Of a stretch of 64,000 nt of DNA, positions 7,755-17,029 are shown piece by piece; the stretch's first letter is position 1; every line of letters begins with the position of its first letter. The position numbers and the translations under genes were made by a program. The stretch lies in assembly GCF_001583495.1 (NCBI RefSeq), contig NZ_LQAQ01000020.1, forward strand, positions 124,001-188,000. The letters are read 5' to 3'. The notes beneath the pieces are model-generated. The model saw nothing but the letters and a program-made list of their open reading frames with translations. It did not search any database and was not told the DNA's origin. This stretch comes from Flammeovirga sp. SJP92 (GTDB lineage Bacteria > Bacteroidota > Bacteroidia > Cytophagales > Flammeovirgaceae).

Positions 7755-8753
7755 ATGAAAGTCTTAAACTTTAAAGAAGGTTCTATGAGGGGATTGATCG
7801 ACCAACTACAAGAATTAGTTGGTGGCAATTACCACAAGCAACTTTTTACTGTAAATAGTAAATACTTAAAATGTAAAATCAGGTATTTTCAACTTCATCC
7901 AGGACTTGAAGTTTCGACCAACTCGTATACCTTTGATGAAGACACAAAGATTGTTTTCAAAGGAGACAAAGAATCGCAACGTTATCTATGTTTCCGTTTT
8001 TCTTACACTGGGGATCTCGTAAAAAGTAAAATATCAGAACAACCCGAACTTTCTCCTTCCGGTGGAATGATTGCTTATGACACTACCGTAAGTACTGAAA
8101 TACTTATTAAAAAAGGATTTCATTATCAATGGGTAGGTGTACGTATCAAAAGAAATATTCTCGAAAATGAAGAACATCTATTTAAAGAATTTTTGGGAGA
8201 TTTCTTTTCAAATGATAAAGGACAGGAGTGGCTGATCTACGATAATATCCCTTTAGAAACTCATGTACTATTAAAAGATACTTTTGCTATTGATGAAACA
8301 AAACCTAACCTTGTCATCAACCCTTTATTAGTGGCTAAAGCAAGTGAGATGCTGAGTATTTTCTATGACAGAATACTGAGCAGAAGCCATAAGATTACTT
8401 CTAAAAATCTGCATTCGGAAGATTTTGAACAATTGATGAAAGTAAAAGACTACATCCTCTCCTCATTAGATTATGTTCCAAGTCTTGAAGAGCTTGCAGA
8501 AATGTATGGTTATTCTGTTTCAAAACTAAGAAGGGATTTCCAACAAGTTTTTGGTACATCAGTAATTAAATTTCACCTTAATTATAGATTAGAAAGAGCA
8601 AAAATTCTTTTAGCATCAGAGGCCAATAATATCCAAAATATTTCAAGAATGTGCGGATTTAAATCAAGCTCAAAATTCTCTTTCTATTTCAAAAAGAAAT
8701 ATGGGATTACACCTAAAGAAGTTGCTAAAAGATATCAGAGTAATCTTCTCTAA
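7755..8753 (+). CDS. AraC-family transcriptional regulator
   Basis: The 332-residue protein has an AraC/XylS double helix-turn-helix in its last 100 residues: VPSLEELAEMYGYSVSKLRR for the first, and NISRMCGFKSSSKFSFYFKK for the second, ending YGITPKEVAKRY. The N-terminal 220 residues resemble no sensor domain I can name; this layout occurs in AraC regulators that respond to siderophores or sugars in Bacteroidota. It follows arylsulfatase A behind a terminator, so control of that gene is only a guess from position. Its stop overlaps the convergent HAD gene by four bases. Confidence 0.9.
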   Translation: MKVLNFKEGSMRGLIDQLQELVGGNYHKQLFTVNSKYLKCKIRYFQLHPGLEVSTNSYTFDEDTKIVFKGDKESQRYLCFRFSYTGDLVKSKISEQPELSPSGGMIAYDTTVSTEILIKKGFHYQWVGVRIKRNILENEEHLFKEFLGDFFSNDKGQEWLIYDNIPLETHVLLKDTFAIDETKPNLVINPLLVAKASEMLSIFYDRILSRSHKITSKNLHSEDFEQLMKVKDYILSSLDYVPSLEELAEMYGYSVSKLRRDFQQVFGTSVIKFHLNYRLERAKILLASEANNIQNISRMCGFKSSSKFSFYFKKKYGITPKEVAKRYQSNLL

Positions 8754-9385
8754 TCTATTAATATCAATAATTCTTTCATGTCTTTAAAGACTTTAATGCC
8801 TTTAGAAGTATACTTCTCCTCTTCTTGATGTCCAACATAAACCATCACATCAAAACCTCCATTTTGTGCTGCCACCACTCCAGACATGCTGTCTTCAATC
8901 ACTACACAGTCTGATGGTTGCATTCCTAAATGCTGTGCTGTCGTTACAAAAACCTTTGGATCAGGCTTCCAAGCTTGCAAATCGTAAGCACTAAACATGT
9001 TTCCTTCAAAATAGGGGTAAAGCCCTGTAGTCTTCAGGTTCAGCTCCATTTTGCTCATTGGACCATTTGAAGCTACTGCAAAAGGTATTTTTAATTGTGA
9101 CACAACCTCTTTAATCCCATCAATAGGCTGAATGTCGTTCTTGAAAGCTTCAAATGTTTTCTGGCGAAACTGCTTTTCAAAGTCTTCATTAAGTGTAATT
9201 TGATACTCTTCCTCCACATATTCCACAATTTGATCAAACGCCTTTCCTGTCAAGGTTTTAATCGCATAATCATAGCTCATTTCCACTCCATAAGCACTAA
9301 AAAGTTCGATGAAGACATTCATAGTGATCGATTCTGAATCTACTAACACCCCATCGCAGTCAAAAATTATAGCTTTGTATTTCAC
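8750..9385 (-). CDS. HAD hydrolase, beta-phosphoglucomutase/phosphatase-like
   Basis: The 211-residue cytoplasmic protein has HAD subfamily IA motifs: IIFDCDGVLVDSE near the start, AVASNG as motif II, KPDPKVF as motif III, and VIEDSMSGVVAA as motif IV. Members remove phosphate from small sugars or sugar acids, or act as phosphoglucomutases. The sequence does not settle the substrate. It ends inside the convergent AraC gene (four-base overlap), so no separate terminator fits between them. Confidence 0.88.
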   Translation of the reverse strand: MKYKAIIFDCDGVLVDSESITMNVFIELFSAYGVEMSYDYAIKTLTGKAFDQIVEYVEEEYQITLNEDFEKQFRQKTFEAFKNDIQPIDGIKEVVSQLKIPFAVASNGPMSKMELNLKTTGLYPYFEGNMFSAYDLQAWKPDPKVFVTTAQHLGMQPSDCVVIEDSMSGVVAAQNGGFDVMVYVGHQEEEKYTSKGIKVFKDMKELLILID

Positions 9386-9404
9386 GCTTCAAAAAAATAG
9401 TTAT

Positions 9405-9443
9405 CAAAAAAAGAGACTGACCCAACCTTATATTGAATCAGTC
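9405..9443 (-). terminator. Intrinsic terminator after cyclophilin
   Basis: On the minus strand GACTGA (9443-9438) pairs with TCAGTC (9420-9415), and a T-run follows (A-run at 9406-9412 on the plus strand). The stem is short and the loop is 17 bases, so it may be weak. Confidence 0.5.
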
Positions 9444-9473
9444 CCCATATTAAAAATCCCTCTCAAAAAAGGA

Positions 9474-9944
9474 TTATAGTTTCTTTACTTCCGGCAATTC
9501 AGCATCACCTTCTTCTTTGATGATCTCAATAGAACGAATTTTATCGTTAGGGCGGATATTGTCTACTACTTCAACACCTTCAACTACTTTACCGAAACAA
9601 GTATGGTTACGGTCTAAGTGAGAAGTTTGAGTACGGCTATGGCAAATAAAGAACTGAGAACCGCCAGTGTTTCTACCTGCATGTGCCATTGATAAAACAC
9701 CACGGTCGTGGTATTGGTTATCACCATCTAATTCACAAGCAATTCTATAGCCTGGTCCACCTGCACCTGTACCGTCAGGGCAACCACCTTGAATGACAAA
9801 ATTAGGAATTACTCTGTGGAAAGTTAATCCATCATAGTAGTTATGCAACGCTAAGTCTACGAAATTCGCTACCGTGTTTGGAGCATCATTTTGGTAGAAC
9901 TCTACTGTCATATCTCCTTTTTCAGTTTTAATGATTGCTTTCAT
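9474..9944 (-). CDS. Peptidyl-prolyl cis-trans isomerase, cyclophilin type
   Basis: The 156-residue protein is a single cyclophilin domain with no signal peptide, so it acts in the cytoplasm. It catalyses proline cis-trans isomerisation during folding. Diagnostic stretches are FHRVIPNFVIQGG (the catalytic Arg is in FHRV), GVLSMAHAGRNTGGSQFFI and LDRNHTCFGKVVEG. The length matches bacterial PpiB. It has its own candidate promoters at 9988-9981 and 10028-10011 and a terminator, so it is probably monocistronic. Confidence 0.93.
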   Translation of the reverse strand: MKAIIKTEKGDMTVEFYQNDAPNTVANFVDLALHNYYDGLTFHRVIPNFVIQGGCPDGTGAGGPGYRIACELDGDNQYHDRGVLSMAHAGRNTGGSQFFICHSRTQTSHLDRNHTCFGKVVEGVEVVDNIRPNDKIRSIEIIKEEGDAELPEVKKL

Positions 9945-9980
9945 CTCAATGTTTTTATGAATGATAAATTAATCAACGTG

Positions 9981-9988
9981 CAAATGTA
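9981..9988 (-). promoter_or_regulatory. -7 box for the cyclophilin gene
   Basis: On the minus strand this reads TACATTTG, an exact match to TAnnTTTG, 37 bases before the ATG. I do not see a good -33 element. Confidence 0.5.
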
Positions 9989-10010
9989 ATCAATTCATGC
10001 GTTGAATAAT

Positions 10011-10028
10011 AAGTACTTGGTCAAAATA
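10011..10028 (-). promoter_or_regulatory. Variant of the TAGTACTT promoter-like module
   Basis: On the minus strand it reads TATTTTGACCAAGTACTT. TTTG, then three bases, then AAGTACTT has the same spacing as the copies at 4101 and 29309, but the -7 part lacks one base. It lies upstream of the cyclophilin gene and just past the stop of the PAS receptor gene. Confidence 0.3.
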
Positions 10029-10032
10029 TCAC

Positions 10033-13000
10033 CTAAACTGTTTTCTGATGATTAGGTCTAAGCGGTGTAATATTGATCAACGCCGAAATTACTACATCTT
10101 TTCCATCAAGATCTGTGTACACAGAATTTCCTTTTTCTAATACTAAAATTCTTCTGCTGTCTCTCAGTGTTAAAGTATAAGTCTCATAATAAGACTTGCC
10201 ATTCTGTACTGCTTCTTGGATATTTTCCATAGCTGACTTAAACTTCTCCTGATCTGCACCGCTTACAAAAGACGTTAAATCAGAAACACCTCCAAAATAG
10301 CTCTGCCAAATACCTGTAGTCTTTTTAATATTTTTGACGTCTTCAACAGATCTATAGGCTATAGAAACTGGAACTTTATCAATACTTTGGTCATCACCAA
10401 AATCTTCAAACTCTAGCTGTGAAGCAATACTACACATAGCATAAATCTTACCGGAAGAATTGACCATAGGGAATTTCACATACTTGAATTTCGTTCCATC
10501 TTTTCTCTCTTCCACGTAAGCAACCTCTGTCTCCTGCTCTGCGATTCCTTTATCCAGTTCCCAAATCAAGCTTCCTTCCTCTTCGCCAAAAATTTCAACA
10601 TCAGTCTTTCCAATAATATCGTAGCCTAAGTTCAAACGTTTAGTGAGTGTTTGATCCACCATAATATACTTTCCGTCGAGGTCTTTCATATATACCTCTG
10701 CTTCATAAGTATCAAAAATGGCTTTCAGCTGTCTTCTTGATTCTTCCAAGTCAGCTTCCCTTTTCTTTCTTTCTGTAATGTCATGGAACATGATCGTTGC
10801 TCCAATGATGGCACCATCTTCTCCGTGAATTGGGTAGTAACGGGAATCCATAATTCTCTTACGCACTCCAAACTGGAAAGTCATTTCATCTGTGAACGAA
10901 TGACCGTCTAATGCCTTCTTACAATTTTCTTTATAACGGCCTCTATTTTCCGGTCTCACAAGGTCAAGCATCACCGTTTCACCTTCTGTGATTTCCACTC
11001 CTCTTCCCTTCAACTCATCCTTAATAGCATTGTTTGCTAAAGTAACGACCATCTTTTGATCAATAGCAATTACAAAATCACTCGTTACATCCAAGAAAGC
11101 CTTCAAATTGGCCTCACGAATGCTTAGTTTTTCTTGTGAAATCTTCAAGTCTACTGTACTTGAAATATCGTTGATTGCACCTGCAAATCGTTGTGCCACT
11201 CCATTTTCATCATGTTTAACAGCTCCAGAAACATAGAACCATTTAAATGTACCAGATTTTAATCGAAGACGAACCTCAATTGAATTAGGAGCAATACCTA
11301 AATGATCAGCAATCAATCCATTAAATACCTTAATGGCCTTTTCTCTATCTTCAGGGTGAATATTGGCTACAAATGACTCAAAATCATTTTGCAATTCACC
11401 TTCATCATATTCTAAAAGCTCTTCAAAGCGATGTGACCACCAGAAGTTAGTTGTTTCATCCAGCACACCATTTTGAAGCACGGCATCCCAAATACCTTCT
11501 GAAGTTCCTTTGAAAGCCAAATCAAAACGTTCCAAAGTTTTGGCCAGTTGTTCCGTTCTGTCTTTTACTTGATTTTCAAGACTCGTACGCAACGCTTCCA
11601 ATTCGTTTTGTCTTCTCTCCATCTCCTCCTGCGTCGCTTGAAGTTCTTCATAGTTCTGACGCATTTCCTCTTCTTGACTTCTCAAGTGATCTCTTTGTTG
11701 CTGTGAAGACATCAAAAGTTCTTTCGTACGCTGATTGTTTTTAGCAGTTCTCAACGTAGAAGCAATACTCTCAGCTACTCTTTCTACAAACTCAATTTCA
11801 AAAGGCTCGATCTCTTTGAAACTTGCGATTTCTAACGCTCCTTCAACCTCATCATTGATTTTCAAAGGCACAATTAAAACCGCACGAGGAGTTGAATCTC
11901 CTAAACCTGAAGTAATTTCAGTATAACCTTCAGGTACGTCATTCAGGTAAATTGTTTCCCCTAGTAGATAAGCTTGCCCTAAAAGTCCTTCGCCAAAACG
12001 GCCGTCAATATGGATTTTCTTTTCAATAATTCTTTTTCTCTCAAAAGCATAAGTGGCTTCAAGATTTAAGAATTTCTTTTGATCTTCTGTTTCGTCTAAG
12101 AAATATAATTCTCCTTGGTTAGCATTGAGGTAAGAGACCAATTCACTGATAATAGCATTTGATAATTCTTTCAGGTCTTGGTTTGTTCTTAAAATCTCAC
12201 CAAAGTGAGCCATACCTTTTGTAATCCAGTTTCTTTTTTCATCCTGATAAGCTACATCTTTCAGCTTATTTCTCATCTGCACCAAGGCATTACCCAAAAT
12301 GTCATAGTCACTAGCAGGTTTGAATTTGGCTTCAAAGTGTCCTTCACCAATACTCAAGGCAAATCGACTGGCTCTGCCCAAATTATCCCTCAGTTTATTA
12401 CTTGACAAAATGATATCGTTCATCTCATCACTTGTTTCATCAATATCCTGTCCTAAATCTCCAATCGATAAACGATCCAACTGATTGACAGGACGTTGTA
12501 AGGATGTATTCAGCGTTCGAATTACAAGAAGTGATGAACCAATGGCAAGAATAGAGAAGAAAAAAGTAACAAAGGCAATAGAAGAGTTGGCAGACTCAAT
12601 ATCTTCATTGATCCTTTTCACGTCATCCAGCATGGCTTTACGTTGCTGTTGTGACAAAGGACCTAAATAATCTCTGATTTCAGCTTTGAGGGGAGAAATT
12701 GTGGTAAGTAAATAATCAACTATGTATTCATCCACTTCTGCTTTCTTTTTGAAGCTTTCCAACTTCAAACGTAAGGTGAGGGAATCATATGTATCTACAT
12801 CTTCCTGAATAGCGGCAAAGTCTGTGATATGTTGTTCAAAATACAACTCCAAATCATCCTGACCATGCTTGTATTCTTTCAAAAGGATACCAAGAGCATC
12901 AATTGATCTTCGGTCTTGAGAGGTAAGATGTTTTCCTAATTCTTCTAATTTTTCTAAGGCAGGAAGGATGTCTGTGTCCCAAAGTGAGTTTCTTTCATCT

Positions 13001-13287
13001 TTGTAAGAATCATCCTTTGTCAAAAAATAGCCTCGTTGAGCAGCAGAAACACGGTCCAAGCCCGCATTAATTCTAGAAGTCATGACAGTGATAGGGTTTC
13101 TTGTTTGGATTACCCTATCACCGACATCACTCACCAAGTTGTTTTGATAAACAACAAGGATGGTAAATGTTATTAAGATAAATAAGTAGGAAGTAGTTAA
13201 TAAAACATTTCTTCCTTGTATAGTTTTGAAACTAAAGTAACGCGAAAATTGACGTCCTAAATTATCTGTATCTATTCTTTTCTGCAT
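10033..13287 (-). CDS. Membrane PAS/GAF receptor without kinase or other output domain
   Basis: The 1084-residue protein has a membrane helix (about 28-48), a periplasmic helical segment resembling CHASE3 (RGYFLTKDDSY), a second membrane helix (about 237-260), HAMP (about 260-310), GAF (about 370-515), a coiled coil (about 520-585, EELQATQEEMERRQNELEAL), then three to four PAS domains to the end. FMHDITERKKREADLEESRR-like linkers mark PAC motifs (here MFHDITERKK). The last residues are still PAS-like (VISALINITPLRPNHQKTV). No HisKA, HATPase, GGDEF or methyl-accepting domain is present and no kinase gene follows. It may signal through a partner protein. The separate kinase cluster at 15 kb is a candidate, by position only. 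Confidence 0.85.
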   Translation of the reverse strand: MQKRIDTDNLGRQFSRYFSFKTIQGRNVLLTTSYLFILITFTILVVYQNNLVSDVGDRVIQTRNPITVMTSRINAGLDRVSAAQRGYFLTKDDSYKDERNSLWDTDILPALEKLEELGKHLTSQDRRSIDALGILLKEYKHGQDDLELYFEQHITDFAAIQEDVDTYDSLTLRLKLESFKKKAEVDEYIVDYLLTTISPLKAEIRDYLGPLSQQQRKAMLDDVKRINEDIESANSSIAFVTFFFSILAIGSSLLVIRTLNTSLQRPVNQLDRLSIGDLGQDIDETSDEMNDIILSSNKLRDNLGRASRFALSIGEGHFEAKFKPASDYDILGNALVQMRNKLKDVAYQDEKRNWITKGMAHFGEILRTNQDLKELSNAIISELVSYLNANQGELYFLDETEDQKKFLNLEATYAFERKRIIEKKIHIDGRFGEGLLGQAYLLGETIYLNDVPEGYTEITSGLGDSTPRAVLIVPLKINDEVEGALEIASFKEIEPFEIEFVERVAESIASTLRTAKNNQRTKELLMSSQQQRDHLRSQEEEMRQNYEELQATQEEMERRQNELEALRTSLENQVKDRTEQLAKTLERFDLAFKGTSEGIWDAVLQNGVLDETTNFWWSHRFEELLEYDEGELQNDFESFVANIHPEDREKAIKVFNGLIADHLGIAPNSIEVRLRLKSGTFKWFYVSGAVKHDENGVAQRFAGAINDISSTVDLKISQEKLSIREANLKAFLDVTSDFVIAIDQKMVVTLANNAIKDELKGRGVEITEGETVMLDLVRPENRGRYKENCKKALDGHSFTDEMTFQFGVRKRIMDSRYYPIHGEDGAIIGATIMFHDITERKKREADLEESRRQLKAIFDTYEAEVYMKDLDGKYIMVDQTLTKRLNLGYDIIGKTDVEIFGEEEGSLIWELDKGIAEQETEVAYVEERKDGTKFKYVKFPMVNSSGKIYAMCSIASQLEFEDFGDDQSIDKVPVSIAYRSVEDVKNIKKTTGIWQSYFGGVSDLTSFVSGADQEKFKSAMENIQEAVQNGKSYYETYTLTLRDSRRILVLEKGNSVYTDLDGKDVVISALINITPLRPNHQKTV

Positions 13288-13357
13288 CGAGAAGTTTATT
13301 TTTCTGCCAAGTCTGTGTAGAGACTAAAGCAAAAAATAACTTAAGAATCTCTACAAA

Positions 13358-13960
13358 TCAAGAGTTTGCACTTCGAGAGGACATGCCTTTCTGATAACAT
13401 TTTCGACATCTCGCCTCATAAGAATCCGTCTCACCTAAAAGCACTTGTTCATCTGAAGCTGATAGTCGGTATGAATATAGCGCAGGTTCACCACATTTTA
13501 CACAAATAGCGTGCAATTTTGTTACATATTCTGCAATTGCCATCAATTGAGGCATTGGTTCAAATGGTTTTCCCTGGAAATCCATGTCCAAACCACAAAC
13601 AATAATACGGTGCCCGGCGTTGGCCAATTCTACACAAACATCTACTAGTTTGTTGTCAAAAAATTGAGCCTCGTCAATAGCTATAACTTCATTTTTGCCA
13701 ACATATTGTGTGATTTCCTCAGCAGATTTGACTGGAGTTGAAATAATTGAGTTGGCGTTATGAGAAACTACATTTTCCTCATGGTATCTTGTATCAACAG
13801 CTGGCTTGAAAATATGAACAACTTGTTTGGCAATAGTAGCTCTGTTCACTCTGCGGATTAGTTCTTCAGTTTTTCCTGAAAACATTGATCCACAGACTAC
13901 TTCTATCCATCCGATGGGTTTCTCTTCTGTGCGGTCTTGAAATCTAGGTTCTACAAACAT
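13358..13960 (-). CDS. tdk: Thymidine kinase
   Basis: The 200-residue enzyme phosphorylates thymidine to dTMP in the salvage pathway. It is the type II (TK1-like) form. Visible motifs are the P-loop GSMFSGKTEEL, the DEAQFFD Walker B, and the zinc Cys pairs CVKCGE and CRKC. About 17 residues precede the P-loop region, a little longer than the E. coli enzyme. It lies divergent from miaA. Confidence 0.95.
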   Translation of the reverse strand: MFVEPRFQDRTEEKPIGWIEVVCGSMFSGKTEELIRRVNRATIAKQVVHIFKPAVDTRYHEENVVSHNANSIISTPVKSAEEITQYVGKNEVIAIDEAQFFDNKLVDVCVELANAGHRIIVCGLDMDFQGKPFEPMPQLMAIAEYVTKLHAICVKCGEPALYSYRLSASDEQVLLGETDSYEARCRKCYQKGMSSRSANS

Positions 13961-14084
13961 GTTATTTAATTTATAATAGGGCTGTAAAGGTAAGTCATTG
14001 TTTTCATCTTTCCCTACTTTGTTTAGAATTGCTATATTAATTTTTAGCGTGCCGATTATGGTTTTCTACTTGAGGTTAACTTTG

Positions 14085-14092
14085 TATCTTTG
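14085..14092 (+). promoter_or_regulatory. -7 box for the miaA cluster
   Basis: TATCTTTG is an exact TAnnTTTG match. Transcription would start only about 5-10 bases before the TTG start codon of miaA, so the leader would be very short or absent. Confidence 0.55.
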
Positions 14093-14104
14093 TGACAAAT
14101 TATT

Positions 14105-15019
14105 TTGATATTGGAAAAAGAAAAAGTTTTAGTAGTTGTAGTAGGTCCTACTGCTGTAGGTAAAACCGACTTTTGTGTAGAGTTAGCCCGTGCTTTATCC
14201 ACAGAAATTGTTTATGCCGATTCACGTCAGTTTTTTAAAGAAATGCAGATCGGCACTGCACGCCCCACCGAAGATGAAATGCAGGAAATACCACACCACT
14301 TTGTGGGGCATTTGTCTATAGAACAAGAATATAGCTTTGGGCATTACGAAAAAGATACACTTCAATTACTGGAGCAACTATTTCAAAAACATAAATATGT
14401 GATCCTTTCTGGCGGATCAGGGATGTATGTTGATGCCATCTGCAACGGTATCGATCCCATGCCTACAAGTGATCCTAAAGTAAGAGAAAAACTGAACACC
14501 CGTTACCAGCAGTATGGAATTCAGCCATTGCTGGAAGAACTGGAACAAAAAGATCCTGAATATTACAATCAAGTAGACAGAGCCAATTATCAAAGAGTGA
14601 TCAGAGCACTTGAGGTCATTGAAATCACAGGAAAAAAGTATTCTGGACAGCGCAGTCAATACAAAGCCGACCGCCCTTTTAAAATTGTAAAAGTTGGATT
14701 AAACAGGGACCGCCAAGAGCTTTATGACAGAATCAATCTGAGAATGGACATTATGCTGAACAATGGCCTTTTGAAAGAAGTAGAAAGCCTTTTTCCTCAT
14801 AAAGAAAAAAACGCACTTCAAACAGTGGGTTACAAAGAAATTTTTGATTTCTGGGACGGTAAACAGGATTGGAATACTACCGTTGAACTGTTGAAAAGAA
14901 ACAGCAGAAGATACGCCAAAAAACAATTGAGCTGGTTTAAAAGAGATTCCTCTACCCATTGGGTTCATCCTTCTCAATTAGAAGATGTAATAAATTATAT
15001 TAATTCCCTCAACCTATAA
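14105..15019 (+). CDS. miaA: tRNA dimethylallyltransferase
   Basis: The 304-residue enzyme transfers the dimethylallyl group to A37 of tRNAs that read UNN codons. The P-loop GPTAVGKTDFC, the DSRQFFKEMQIGTA block, SGGSGMYVDAI and the tail block RNSRRYAKKQLSWF are diagnostic. The start is TTG; a second TTG at 14111 is also possible, and no ATG is available upstream in frame. The stop is only four bases before the histidine kinase gene, so miaA heads a cluster with four two-component genes. A stable RNA-modification gene leading a phosphorelay is an unusual arrangement. Confidence 0.95.
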   Translation: MILEKEKVLVVVVGPTAVGKTDFCVELARALSTEIVYADSRQFFKEMQIGTARPTEDEMQEIPHHFVGHLSIEQEYSFGHYEKDTLQLLEQLFQKHKYVILSGGSGMYVDAICNGIDPMPTSDPKVREKLNTRYQQYGIQPLLEELEQKDPEYYNQVDRANYQRVIRALEVIEITGKKYSGQRSQYKADRPFKIVKVGLNRDRQELYDRINLRMDIMLNNGLLKEVESLFPHKEKNALQTVGYKEIFDFWDGKQDWNTTVELLKRNSRRYAKKQLSWFKRDSSTHWVHPSQLEDVINYINSLNL

Positions 15020-15023
15020 AACA

Positions 15024-16514
15024 ATGCCATCTAAAATATTAGAACAAAACAACTTCCTCACACCATTATTTTACGCCGCTTCGGAGGGAATTATTATTTG
15101 CAATAAAAAAGGACAAATAGTAGCCATCAACCCAATGGGTAACACAATCTTTGGCTACGAAGAGGGTGAGTTGGTTGGTCAGGAACTTGAAGCACTGCTT
15201 CCGGATGCTATTAAGACTATGCACAAGAGCCTTAGAAATGCTTACTTTGAAAAACCTGAAGTAAGACCCATGGGGCTTGGCAAAGAATTTATCGCACAGA
15301 AGAAAAGTAAAGAAGTTTTTTATGTTGAGGTAAGTATCAGTCACATGACCATTGAAGATGAGTTTCATGTAGCGGCTTTTGTTCATGACATTACCAAAAG
15401 AAAAAATGTTGAGCTTCAAGTTGTCAAACAGCAACAGCTTTTAGAATATTATGCCGATTATGCACCTGCGGCAATTGCAATGCTAGATAAGGATTTAACT
15501 TACCTCATTGCAAGTAACAGATGGAAGAAAACTTTGGGAGTTACAGTAAACCTGGAAGGGAAAACCATACAGGAAACTTTACCTAATTTCCAGAAAAGAT
15601 GGTATGAGGTGTTTGAGCAGGTCTTAAACGGAGAAAAATCCGGAGTGCAGATGGATTATATTGACCGAATAGATTTGAGCAATATATGGATAGAATGGGA
15701 AGCACACCCTTGGTACAATAGTGACAATCAAATCAGCGGTATTATCATCTTTGCGGAAGATGTAACAGAGCGTGTAGAGAACGAACAGAAAGTGAAGCAG
15801 TACATGCAGGAGTTGATTCTCAAAAACAGGGAATTAGAGGATTTTGCTTATGTCAGTTCACATGACTTACAAGAACCGTTGAGAAAAATACGTGCTTTTG
15901 GTGACCGTTTAAGCAAGAAGGAAAAAGAAAATCTGTCTCCTAAAGGACAAGATTATATCAATAGAATGTTGAATTCTGCAGAAAGAATGCAACAGCTCAT
16001 TACAGACCTTTTAAGGTTCTCAAGAATATCATCCAAAGCGAAGCCTTTTGAGCAGATTGACCTGAATGAAGTGTTAAGAGATGTTATTTCTGATCTTGAA
16101 ATTGCAATTAATGAATCTGAAGCGGTAATTCGTACTGTAGAACTTCCAACAATTAAAGGAGACATAACTCAACTAAGACAACTTTTTCAAAATCTTATTT
16201 CAAATGCTATAAAATTTAGAAAAGACGATACTACTCCTCAAATCAGAATTGATTCTAGCATTGATGAAACAAAACCTAACGAAGTGGAAATTTCTATTGC
16301 TGATAATGGAATTGGTTTTGATGAAAAATACAACGAGCGTATCTTTCAAATTTTCCAGCGTTTGGAAGGAAGAAAATATAATGGTTCTGGTATTGGTTTG
16401 GCTATCTGCAAGAAGATTACACAACGCCACGGTGGTGATATTACGGCAAGCAGTCAGATTGGAAAAGGAACAACTTTCACCTTTACGCTAAGAACCGATT
16501 TAGAAGAAGAGTAA
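15024..16514 (+). CDS. Soluble PAS-PAS histidine kinase
   Basis: The 496-residue protein has no membrane helix. PAS 1 covers about residues 10-130 and PAS 2 about 140-255. HisKA carries SSHDLQEPLRKI with the phospho-accepting His280, and HATPase has the N-box LISNAIKF, G1 ADNGIGF and G2 GSGIGLAI. The HDLQEPLR form is typical of phytochrome-like and Rcp1-linked kinases, which usually pair with a small lone receiver. Exactly such a receiver follows 53 bases downstream. The signal is unknown; the PAS domains may bind a cofactor. It probably phosphorylates the receiver of the next gene. Confidence 0.92.
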   Translation: MPSKILEQNNFLTPLFYAASEGIIICNKKGQIVAINPMGNTIFGYEEGELVGQELEALLPDAIKTMHKSLRNAYFEKPEVRPMGLGKEFIAQKKSKEVFYVEVSISHMTIEDEFHVAAFVHDITKRKNVELQVVKQQQLLEYYADYAPAAIAMLDKDLTYLIASNRWKKTLGVTVNLEGKTIQETLPNFQKRWYEVFEQVLNGEKSGVQMDYIDRIDLSNIWIEWEAHPWYNSDNQISGIIIFAEDVTERVENEQKVKQYMQELILKNRELEDFAYVSSHDLQEPLRKIRAFGDRLSKKEKENLSPKGQDYINRMLNSAERMQQLITDLLRFSRISSKAKPFEQIDLNEVLRDVISDLEIAINESEAVIRTVELPTIKGDITQLRQLFQNLISNAIKFRKDDTTPQIRIDSSIDETKPNEVEISIADNGIGFDEKYNERIFQIFQRLEGRKYNGSGIGLAICKKITQRHGGDITASSQIGKGTTFTFTLRTDLEEE

Positions 16515-16567
16515 TAGAGTAAATACATAACTTTCAGATTTTTTCCACTTAATTTAAAAAAGTATTC

Positions 16568-17014
16568 ATGACAACTACCATTCTTTACGCTGATGATGAT
16601 CCTGAAGATCGAATGCTAACCGAAGAAGCTTTTGAAGAAGCTTTTGCACAAAAAAGTAATTTGTCTATTCAACTTCAATTTGTTGAAGATGGAGAGGAAC
16701 TAATGAGCTATTTGCAAAATAATGGCAAGTATAATGACAATAGCAAATATCCAACCCCTGATCTCATTTTGCTTGACTTGAATATGCCTAAAAAGGACGG
16801 CAGAGAGTGTCTAAAAGAGATCAAAAACAATGATCATTTGAAAAAAATACCTGTAGTTGTATTAACAACTTCAAATGATGAAGAAGATGTCATAAAAACT
16901 TATAACTTAGGGGTCAGCTCGTTTATTACTAAGCCGGTAACTTTTGAATCCATGGTTGAGGTCGTTGAATCGCTCAACAAATATTGGTTTCAAGTAGTAA
17001 GGTTGCCTCATTAA
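16568..17014 (+). CDS. Single-domain response regulator (Rcp1-like)
   Basis: The 148-residue protein is one receiver domain without an output. The acidic pocket is YADDDPED, the phospho-acceptor is Asp70 in LLDLNMPKKDG, and TTS and TKP complete the active site (SSFITKPV). The long insertion before the beta-3 strand (QNNGKYNDNSKYPTP) matches the Rcp1 class. It probably acts as a phosphate shuttle between the kinases on either side. Spacing to the next gene is only 15 bases. Confidence 0.93.
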   Translation: MTTTILYADDDPEDRMLTEEAFEEAFAQKSNLSIQLQFVEDGEELMSYLQNNGKYNDNSKYPTPDLILLDLNMPKKDGRECLKEIKNNDHLKKIPVVVLTTSNDEEDVIKTYNLGVSSFITKPVTFESMVEVVESLNKYWFQVVRLPH

Positions 17015-17029
17015 TAGTTTTTAGAATTT

